Below, piece by piece: positions 51,087 to 64,000 of a stretch of 64,000 bases of DNA. The stretch covers positions 15,101,965-15,165,964 of the forward strand of contig OZ024785.1 of the NCBI GenBank assembly GCA_964017065.1, given 5' to 3'. Positions within the stretch are counted from its first letter, which is position 1. Each line of letters opens with the position of its first letter. The notes beneath the pieces were generated by a model. The model had not been told where the DNA came from. It ran no database searches and saw only the letters and a list, made by a program, of their open reading frames with translations. Both the position numbers and the translations under genes were made by a program. This DNA comes from Haliclona indistincta (Eukaryota > Porifera > Demospongiae > Haplosclerida > Chalinidae).

Positions 51087-53630
51087 TTAGTATATCGTTG
51101 ATTCTTTGTAATGTTTTGATAGAAGATCAGACTTTCTGACTTTCTTCACATATTCAGTGGTAATAAAAGTCTCGGCTTTCTTGACAACCTCTTCCTCCAT
51201 AGCTCGGTTTACTAAGGCCATGGTCTTGTTGTCTACTTTGCTAGCTATCTCATTAGCTGTGAGAACAGGTGTGGTGGTTGAGGACCGACTGAGCTTTATT
51301 GCTTGTAGAAAATCTACAATGTTATTGTGGCCTCTCTTAGCTGCAAAGTCAAGAGCAGTTATACCTTGCGGTCCCACTTTACTGATGTCAGCACCAGACG
51401 TCACCAGTAGTTCGACAGATTCAAAAGATCCTGAAAAACAGGCTAACAAAAGAGCAGTTAAACCATTAGGATGCTGTAAATTAGGATCAGCTCCATTGGT
51501 CAGTAGTAGCTGAACAACTTGAGAATAACCTTTGCCAGATGCTGTCATAAGAGGTGTGCCACCATCATCTGTAAGAAGATTGGGATTGGCATTGGCTCTC
51601 AGAAGCAGCGACACTGCAGCGATGTGATTGGTCATACATGCCACATGGAGTGGTGTTACACCATCATCACGTTGGATATTGGGATTGGCATTGGCCTCAA
51701 GGAGGAGACCTATGGCATCAGTGAGCATGTTTGTGCATGCCACGTAGAGAGGTGTAATGCCATTGTTCTTTCTCAGGTTAGGATTAGCTTTGGCTTCCAG
51801 AATTCGGGTAATAGCAGTTATGTTTCTGTTATAATTTGTCACATATAGAGGAGTCGTACCATCATCTGCTTGAAGATTAGGATCAGCATTTGCATCCAAG
51901 AGAAGAATAACGACGTCAGTGTGTCCATTCTGACATGCCATGTAGAGAGGTGTCACTCCTTTTGTTTTCTGGTGATTCAAATTGGCATTAGCTTTCAGGA
52001 GCAGAGAAGTGATTCCCACATGGCCATTCATACTCGCTAGAAAGAGAGGTGTTTCATTATCATCTGAGTAGAGATCAGGATCAGCCTTGGCTTTTAGGAG
52101 TAGGTCTACTATGTCAAAATATCCCTTGTGGCTAGCAATGTTGAGAGGAGTTACACCATCGTATCTTTGGAGATTAGGATTGGCATTAGCATTCAAAAGG
52201 GCCTTGGTAACTGCAGTGTGACCTCTTTGACTTGACATGTTAAGAGCTGTCATGCCATCATTCCTTTGTAGATTAGTATCAGCACCAGCTTTCAAAAGAA
52301 GAAGAACGATTTCATACTTGTTGAAATGACTTGCATACATCAGAGCTGTCTGGCCTCTATCATTGGTCGGATTAGGGTTAGTGTTGATGCTCAGCAGAAA
52401 CCTCAGTGAATCTAGCCTGTCACGAATCACTGTTTCAGCAAGAGAATCTTCGAAATCATGAATTTCCTCCAATTTTCGATCAATATAGAGCTGTACACCA
52501 CCAACTACTACTTCCATGACTCCAGCCAGGATCAAGAAAAACCCAAATTCAGTCTTTGCACATGTCCATGCCAAGAATATGAGATGATAAGCCTCTGAAA
52601 GTGGGGCATAGTAGGTCACAATGATCGATCCTCGTACAATCTTGAGGTGATTAAGGACGTACGACTTGTCCTTGAAAACCTCCTTCAAGAGTTTTTCTAG
52701 ATCGTCTATTGTTTTGTCTAGCCAGCCTCCTACCAGGCGAAGTGTAATGGTACACAATCCTTGTCTTGTACTGTGTGGTTGCTGAGCTCTCTCAATTTTA
52801 TCCATAAACTGCCGCAGGGTTGTTGATGACTTGAACTTGGCTAACTGCTGGAGGTAGACACGAAGATCACCAACTACTACTGAGTTGGAACTCAAGAAGA
52901 ATTTGACCATCTTTTCAAGCAATGCATAGTCTAAGAAATTGAATTTCTCTAATTCATCAAAAAGCTCTTCAACCGTGGTCAATCGCTTCGTACAGTAATA
53001 TCGTGAGAATCTCTTTAATTTTAACGATGATGTACTAGCTTCTGCCTGCATGGCTGATTCTGCATCTGTTTTCAACAAAAGATACTTATCTTCAAGATGT
53101 TCAATTTTTTTAGCAATCAACTCCTGTCTGTCGATCAGTAGTTCTTTTTCAGGACTAGCTACTTTTGGCTCAGCCATAGGGCCGGCAGGACTGGCTGGTA
53201 GTGGAGTAGACTCAGAGGTGCAGTACTTCTCTTCAAGTTTACTTGCCAGCACTGTCTGTGACATGCTCTTTAGTGCTTCGATTACTTTCTGCCAAGATGC
53301 ATCGACATCCTTCTCCTTCCATTTTGCCAGCATTACTATTCTCCTGCGAGCATTGCTCTGATGATCGCGTTCAATCTCTGTGATTTCACTCTCCTCCAGT
53401 CCAAGATATGTACCCAGCACATCCCAGTGAACCACTTGACAGAGCTCTCGTACTAGGAGATTGTGAGTGACCCGGCGAACAGCCATTTGTTTCTGGTTAT
53501 CGTACTTACATGACAAATATGGAATTGTTGTTTGTGGGTGTGCCACGCCCACAAAGCGCACGTGCATGACCATTCCCAGACCATTCCCCTGTTCGTCAGG
53601 GTGTTCGTCAGGGGGCGGTTCTCTCTCCAC
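51087..53630 (-). CDS. Death-domain / ankyrin-repeat protein, single exon, 847 aa
   Basis: An intronless frame. The Death domain lies at about residues 55-130 (LLVRELCQVVHWDVLGTYLG ... DASWQKVIEALKSM), the same type as in the ROCO gene of this window (ASWKELIIALKNM). A charged linker and coiled coil (IAKKIEHLEDKYLLLK) and a helical region of unknown family (TTVEELFDELEKFNFLDYAL..., RLVGGWLDKTIDDLEKLL) follow, with a hydrophobic segment at about 383-405 (FFLILAGVMEVVVGG). Then come eleven or twelve ankyrin repeats (DGVTPLHVACMTNH and similar, about 420-790). Probably a cytosolic adaptor or sensor. The ATG at 53630 gives 48 Gly/His/Pro-rich residues outside the domains, while the Met in QKQMAVRRVTHN (about 53487) is the likelier start, since upstream DNA is shared repeat sequence. 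Confidence 0.88.
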   Translation of the reverse strand: MEREPPPDEHPDEQGNGLGMVMHVRFVGVAHPQTTIPYLSCKYDNQKQMAVRRVTHNLLVRELCQVVHWDVLGTYLGLEESEITEIERDHQSNARRRIVMLAKWKEKDVDASWQKVIEALKSMSQTVLASKLEEKYCTSESTPLPASPAGPMAEPKVASPEKELLIDRQELIAKKIEHLEDKYLLLKTDAESAMQAEASTSSLKLKRFSRYYCTKRLTTVEELFDELEKFNFLDYALLEKMVKFFLSSNSVVVGDLRVYLQQLAKFKSSTTLRQFMDKIERAQQPHSTRQGLCTITLRLVGGWLDKTIDDLEKLLKEVFKDKSYVLNHLKIVRGSIIVTYYAPLSEAYHLIFLAWTCAKTEFGFFLILAGVMEVVVGGVQLYIDRKLEEIHDFEDSLAETVIRDRLDSLRFLLSINTNPNPTNDRGQTALMYASHFNKYEIVLLLLKAGADTNLQRNDGMTALNMSSQRGHTAVTKALLNANANPNLQRYDGVTPLNIASHKGYFDIVDLLLKAKADPDLYSDDNETPLFLASMNGHVGITSLLLKANANLNHQKTKGVTPLYMACQNGHTDVVILLLDANADPNLQADDGTTPLYVTNYNRNITAITRILEAKANPNLRKNNGITPLYVACTNMLTDAIGLLLEANANPNIQRDDGVTPLHVACMTNHIAAVSLLLRANANPNLLTDDGGTPLMTASGKGYSQVVQLLLTNGADPNLQHPNGLTALLLACFSGSFESVELLVTSGADISKVGPQGITALDFAAKRGHNNIVDFLQAIKLSRSSTTTPVLTANEIASKVDNKTMALVNRAMEEEVVKKAETFITTEYVKKVRKSDLLSKHYKESTIY

Positions 53631-53654
53631 TCCTGTACGCTGTTTTTACAAGTG

Positions 53655-54266
53655 AGCTTCTTTTTCTTCTTGAAGCAAGTGACCTTGGGGTTCGTATTGG
53701 GACAGTCTATGTTGGTTCTCCTACTTTTGCTGATGACATGGCGCATGGCACTCATTGCCTCCTCTCATGTTGATGAATATGCCAGTAAGTGTGGGTATAG
53801 AATTAACCCTTCCAAATCAGCTGTTCTAATATTTTCTAGAAAGAAACTCCCTCCTTGTGAGTGGTCTATTTCTAACTCTTCTATTCCAACTCTATCCTCT
53901 GCCCGTCATTTAGGGCTCTCGCTTTCCACAACTTCTTCAACCATTAATCGAACTATTAGATCAATCACTTCTTCACGTAGCGCATACTACGCTCTATCTG
54001 CCCTTGGTGTTCGCCATACTGGAGTTAACACTGCTACTTCATTGCTACTTTTTAAGTCATTATCTTTATCAATTTTGTCGTTCGGTTTTAAAGTATGGGC
54101 TCCTACTAAGACTGAGATCTTAATGATGGAACGATCCCAGCTTAAGATTCTAAGAACTATTCTTGGTGTCCCATCTCATGTACCATCCCTTGGTGGACAT
54201 TATCTGTGTGGCACTATCCCAATCTCCTACCTTATTGCCCTTAGACAATTAAATTTGGACAAATAA
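53655..54266 (+). mobile_element. LINE reverse transcriptase fragment next to the Death/ankyrin gene
   Basis: After a broken start (SPTFADDMA, the catalytic FADD box at about 53725) the frame gives YASKCGYRINPSKSAVLIFS, ARHLGLSLSTT and VWAPTKTEILMMERSQLKILR, typical of the RT 3' part in LINEs often associated with RNase H-less I/Jockey-type families. It starts within 30 bases of the Death/ankyrin ORF on the other strand, so it may have displaced that gene's original 5' region. Confidence 0.8.
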
Positions 54267-55068
54267 AATAGTGCTCTCATGGGGGGCGTGACCAATACCT
54301 CAAACTAGAACCACGCCCACCAAAAAGCACTATTTTTCTTCAAAATGCAGGCTCAAAAGTTGCGTGTGGCTGCTGATTTTACTTGCAACGGATGCTACGG
54401 TTAGAGATCTTTCCTTTGATGCTAGTTTTGTGCTGGTGATGCCGCGTTTATGGTCATGGTTCTCTGTATTACGGTTAATATTTTGAGCCTTTTCAGCCAG
54501 ATGGCAAACAGTAAGCATTTCTACTGAAATTTGTTTTATGCAGTGCTTAAGCTTAGTACTATCAGAAAATACTGGTAGGGATCTGTCTGTTCAATGTCAC
54601 AAAAAGTAAAGCCCACATATGTTGGAATCGCGAGTCATTGCTAGTCCTGAAACGCTTATTTGGGGAGGTAAGCCTGCCAATCTGAGCTGTTGCAAGAACT
54701 TCCGAGACGGTACTAAGCACGCACAAACAGAGCGCTAACTGATAACTGTCGCAAAGAGTCGAGAATGCACCATTATTTAACCCCAAGGTCGAAGGTCACG
54801 AAAGTTGCCGATTTCAGCTAGCGATTGCAGAGCAACGAGCAACGATTTCAGAGATTTGAATATGCAGTTGTTTGTTACGTATATATAGTGTTGTTTGTAA
54901 CTGCAGTAAAGGCTAGATTCTCTGACTTTTTATTTTTCCATTGCGGTCCCTACCGTCGTACATTTCTTCTGAAACACGCTACCAATCCCAGTTTTGATAG
55001 AACGAAAGAGCCGACATTTGTAAGCTGCATGAAATCCGTATTCTGAAGTAACAAGTCGGTGTACAACT
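54267..55068. other. Spacer without recognisable gene
   Basis: AAAATAGTGCTCTCATGG (54268) and AAAAAGCACTATTTTTC (54323) form a short imperfect inverted repeat around ACCACGCCCACC. Frames of 62-74 codons here have no domain. Confidence 0.4.
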
Positions 55069-55157
55069 GATATAAAAACGCTGTGTCTACAGTGCCGGTA
55101 CCGGCATCCACCTTAAATTGCCGGTACCGGCACTGTAGACACAGCGATATAAAAACG
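55069..55157. mobile_element. Minimal 66-bp foldback with 11-12-bp target duplication
   Basis: The insert 55080-55145 consists of 27-base perfect inverted arms (GCTGTGTCTACAGTGCCGG...) around a 12-base loop. It is flanked by the direct repeat GATATAAAAACG at 55069-55080 and 55146-55157. Confidence 0.9.
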
Positions 55158-55369
55158 ACGTTTCCTGAGCCGACTATCTAGCTTTCATGTTTTCTCCTCA
55201 AACGTCCAGGGCACCGCCTACTTCCTGTTAAAATAAACTTGGGCAATTTTCGACGCTGGCGGTTTGACTGTATGCGCTCCTGGGCCTACATATTATGTAT
55301 AGCTACGGTATCAGTCTTTCTTGAGGCCTTCTGTGATGTGCCAATCAACTGTTAGCCACGGTGCATATA

Positions 55370-55501
55370 TGCTACCATCTATTTTTCTGGAGCTGTCTAT
55401 GGCCTAGCTGTAACGTGCGTGTTGCAGCAATCACTGCCATGCTGAAGTAGTCGTGTTTACCTAGCTCAGCGCACGGGTATGTGTTCATTAGAACTCTAGT
55501 T
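55370..55501 (+). mobile_element. 3'-end fragment of the ACCCGTGCGC-type element
   Basis: CTGGAGCTGTCTATGGCCTAG to GCGCACGGGTATGTG and the final TTAGAACTCTAG match the right end of 39946-40560. It precedes a further copy at 55590. Confidence 0.8.
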
Positions 55502-56017
55502 ACGATAGTTGTGGTTAATTTATTAATTTTTAATTAATAAGGTAGCATTACTTACCTTTCACAATCTAGTTTTCGATACATGTAGAATATTTACCCGTGC
55601 GCAGTATGCGCCAGGGTTATGCGTTTGTGTCCGTCGGTATGTATATATATATATGTGTGTGTGTGTCATCAAAAAAACACGCTCGTTTACGTCTCACCGC
55701 TCGAAATTCTCCACGAAAACACTCTCTACAGCTTCTTCACTGAATTTATAGTCCTATGAAGACGTTCTCTGTGCTGGCAAGCCTTGTTCGAGCGGCTAAT
55801 CCATGGCTATCTAAAGCTACGTGTACTTGTAAGAGCACTTTACGGTATTGTGGGTGTGTCACCCAACCTCCTATCAATGTCGATGTCCTTCACATGTACC
55901 GTACCAAGGGCTTATCGAGCCGCGAAGCGGCGAGAGGGCATGCAACTAGTGTAGACGGCGTTTTGGTAACTGTTACTAAATTTAGAATTAATAATTTTAA
56001 TAAGTTACTGTTTCCGG

Positions 56018-56656
56018 TTGATCAGGGGCCAGCAAGCTATTTTAAGACATGTTCTAACTACTTTGCCGCAAACTCTTGTGCCATCTCTCTTTCCCGAACG
56101 CCTGAGCTTTTGGGAATCAATTGAAAAAACGGAAGAGATGCAAACTTTCCTAGTTGGTGCAATAAACAAGTACCTTGCACTGTACGAGGCAAACGCCAAG
56201 GGCAAGAGCAGGTACACTAATCTTTACCTTGCTTGGCTTCAATATATACGTACATTCACGTGTGAGACAGAAAGAACTAGCGAATCAACTGCTAAATGGT
56301 CTAGAGTATTGTCCAAGCATGATGGTGAATTGCCCACCGATAACATACAAAGAACAGTAATTTCTTGCATTTTACATGCAGTTCAAGCTGGAGTGCAACA
56401 GGAAATGGCAGAAAAGATAGAGAAAATTGACTGTGTTGAAAGTGTACCTCAGGAATACGAAGAAAAACTTTCAGATGATACCGCTCTTTTAAGAATATCA
56501 GGATGGGCTTTGAAGTCGGTAATACAGCTAAAAAAGAATGCAATACATGCATGTCGTTGTATGTTGTATGTCGGACGCCAGTCGTTTGCACTCCGGACAT
56601 GCATCTCGAAGTGGATCACCATGAGGATGCATTACATTATTTGGGATATGCCATAG
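56018..56656 (+). CDS. Unknown ORF 1 of the TIR element
   Basis: An open frame of about 200 codons with likely introns. The best-supported part starts around MQTFLVGAINKYLALYE (56139) and ends near DDTALLRISGWALKSVIQLKKN (56535). It is mostly helical and charged with no known motif. The phrase LRISGWAL is one I associate with unclassified repeat proteins in corals and sponges, but I cannot name a family. The last 40 codons overlap the opposing ORF and may be beyond a splice junction. Confidence 0.45.
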   Translation: MIRGQQAILRHVLTTLPQTLVPSLFPERLSFWESIEKTEEMQTFLVGAINKYLALYEANAKGKSRYTNLYLAWLQYIRTFTCETERTSESTAKWSRVLSKHDGELPTDNIQRTVISCILHAVQAGVQQEMAEKIEKIDCVESVPQEYEEKLSDDTALLRISGWALKSVIQLKKNAIHACRCMLYVGRQSFALRTCISKWITMRMHYIIWDMP

Positions 56657-57316
56657 CAAGCATGAATGCGAATCAAGACGTTTGAATGGTAGCCCCCACT
56701 CTCTCAGATGTTTTGTTTTGTAGTGCAGCTCTTTGGGGTACTCAGGTATACCAGGGCAAAGCTTATATCCAGATGATGGTAAGAGCTGATTCAGATATGG
56801 CTGCACTTTGTCAACACTATAAGGGCCACTATTGATAGTAGTGAACCATGCTTGCCATCTATACTGCAGTGATCCATCTTGCTCCGCGTCAGTATACGAA
56901 CAAACGAGGATTTCCCGCAATAGGGCCAACTGAGTCGCCAGCAGAGAAGGCAGATGTGGTAATAGGCCTACAACCATGTATGTTGTAATTAAAATGTTGA
57001 AGTGCTGACTAGTATCTAACATACCTGGATACAACAGCCCACTCTCCTGCCGCGTGACTGCCGCGTTTTCTGTGCTTAGCGCTTCGCCGTACTGCACTTT
57101 CACGTCTGAAACAAATGATTCTAGCAACTCGCAGCCGTCGTTGACACTCGTTACTCCAGCCTTACACACTAGTAGGCGTCTGGCAACTGCTGAAAGCGGT
57201 GAGTGTTGCAAGCGCTTAACAGTGCTCTTTCTCTGCATGATCTTCGTGTGCGTCAGTGAACCGTCTATAACGGGAACCAATAGATACGAAAATCGCGCGT
57301 TAGCAAAACCGTGCAC
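56528..57316 (-). CDS. Unknown ORF 2 of the TIR element
   Basis: A 262-codon frame read leftwards. A GT donor at about 57028 (after GLLYPG) suggests an intron. Middle: LLPHLPSLLATQLALLREI and a Trp/Tyr-rich stretch. The end carries DACPECKRLASDIQHTTTC, a possible Cys-pair zinc site. No catalytic signature (DDE, HUH, Tyr recombinase) is recognised. Confidence 0.45.
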   Translation of the reverse strand: MHGFANARFSYLLVPVIDGSLTHTKIMQRKSTVKRLQHSPLSAVARRLLVCKAGVTSVNDGCELLESFVSDVKVQYGEALSTENAAVTRQESGLLYPGMLDTSQHFNILITTYMVVGLLPHLPSLLATQLALLREILVCSYTDAEQDGSLQYRWQAWFTTINSGPYSVDKVQPYLNQLLPSSGYKLCPGIPEYPKELHYKTKHLREWGLPFKRLDSHSCLLWHIPNNVMHPHGDPLRDACPECKRLASDIQHTTTCMYCILF

Positions 57317-57631
57317 TATTGCTAACGTCCGTTTATGTTACATTCACGTGAGCAACCGGATATCTATATTTAGTAACAGTTTCCAAAACGCCGTCTACAT
57401 TACAGTATTCAGAGTTGCATGCCCTCTAGCCACGGAGGGGTTCGATAAGCCCTTAACCGTACGTCAGAGCCATAAAGTAACGTGCGTGTTGCAGTAATGC
57501 AGGAGTAGTCGTGTCTAGCCCCTAGCTCAGCGCACGGGTATGTGTTCATTAGAACTCTAGTTTTATTACTTGTTAGTATACATGCATGTACTAAAAATCA
57601 ATGACTTTTAACTGTCAAAATAATATTAATG

Positions 57632-63999
<6,368 letters not shown>

Positions 64000-64000
64000 C

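Larger units (their letters stand above)
55907..57458. mobile_element. 1.55-kb TIR element carrying two convergent ORFs
   Basis: Ends read (C)AAGGGCTTATCGA and TCGATAAGCCCTT(A). TIRs continue imperfectly for about 90 bases, including GTAGACGGCGTTTTGG...TAACTGTTACTAAATTTA and its complement. ACCGTAC flanks both sides (about 55898-55904 and 57459-57465), a likely 7-bp target duplication. The element is bounded inside the host repeat at 55590-57562. It holds ORFs on both strands that overlap at their 3' ends (about 56528-56656). Confidence 0.82.
55590..57562 (+). mobile_element. ACCCGTGCGC-type element, copy 2, with a nested element
   Basis: The left 310 bp (TTACCCGTGCGCAGTATGCG to GTACCGTAC) match copy 1 at 39946. 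The right part (57459-57562) continues from the same CGTAC(G) position to GAACTCTAG. The two halves are separated by the 1.55-kb insertion at 55907-57458. Confidence 0.82.

Overview
This is a eukaryotic, intron-rich window, most likely from a sponge (demosponge) or another early-branching marine animal. The evidence is a TRAPPC9-like gene with at least 16 short-intron exons, two Death-domain proteins (one ROC-COR/ROCO, one with ankyrin repeats) of the kind expanded in sponges, and a dense mix of LINE, Crypton, Ty3-type and many TIR/foldback elements. GC is moderate. The species cannot be named from the sequence.

Layout. 1-584 is the C-terminal part of another COR-type protein, with a frame break. 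2.6-4.9 kb holds three small multi-exon genes for CxxC...CxxC zinc-ribbon-like proteins; two are clear paralogues. 5.4-6.8 kb is a LINE fragment. 8.6-17.5 kb is a TRAPPC9 (TRAPP II complex) gene on the minus strand. Its N-terminal exons are missing at an assembly gap (17519-17718), and a Crypton-like tyrosine recombinase lies directly on the other side. 19.0-21.4 kb is a complete four-exon minus-strand gene for a 494-residue, probably helical-repeat protein I do not recognise. 21.4-23.4 kb is nested TIR elements, some with tRNA-like A/B boxes. 24.7-27.6 kb is a ROCO-Death gene.

The most unusual region is 27.7-35.1 kb: about 71 tandem units of 75-100 bp. On the minus strand (the ROCO gene strand) each keeps a splice acceptor, exactly three nucleotides, and a splice donor. 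Read as one-codon microexons they would spell a Pro/Glu/Lys-rich string just upstream of the ROC domain. I regard this as the main candidate for an undescribed system.

35.2-41.9 kb is a broken Ty3-superfamily retrotransposon with SCAN-like Gag and integrase before reverse transcriptase (Gmr1-like order), partly inverted and hit by several other elements. 42-50 kb is foldback elements, two LINE fragments and a truncated duplicate of exons from the 57.6-64 kb gene. 51.1-53.6 kb is an intronless Death/ankyrin gene. 55.4-57.6 kb is a nested TIR element carrying two convergent unknown ORFs. 57.6-64 kb is the 3' part of a large, many-exon minus-strand gene that I cannot identify.

Together the recognisable host genes suggest membrane trafficking (TRAPPC9) and intracellular signalling/innate sensing (ROCO-Death, ankyrin-Death). 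They do not form an operon-like unit.
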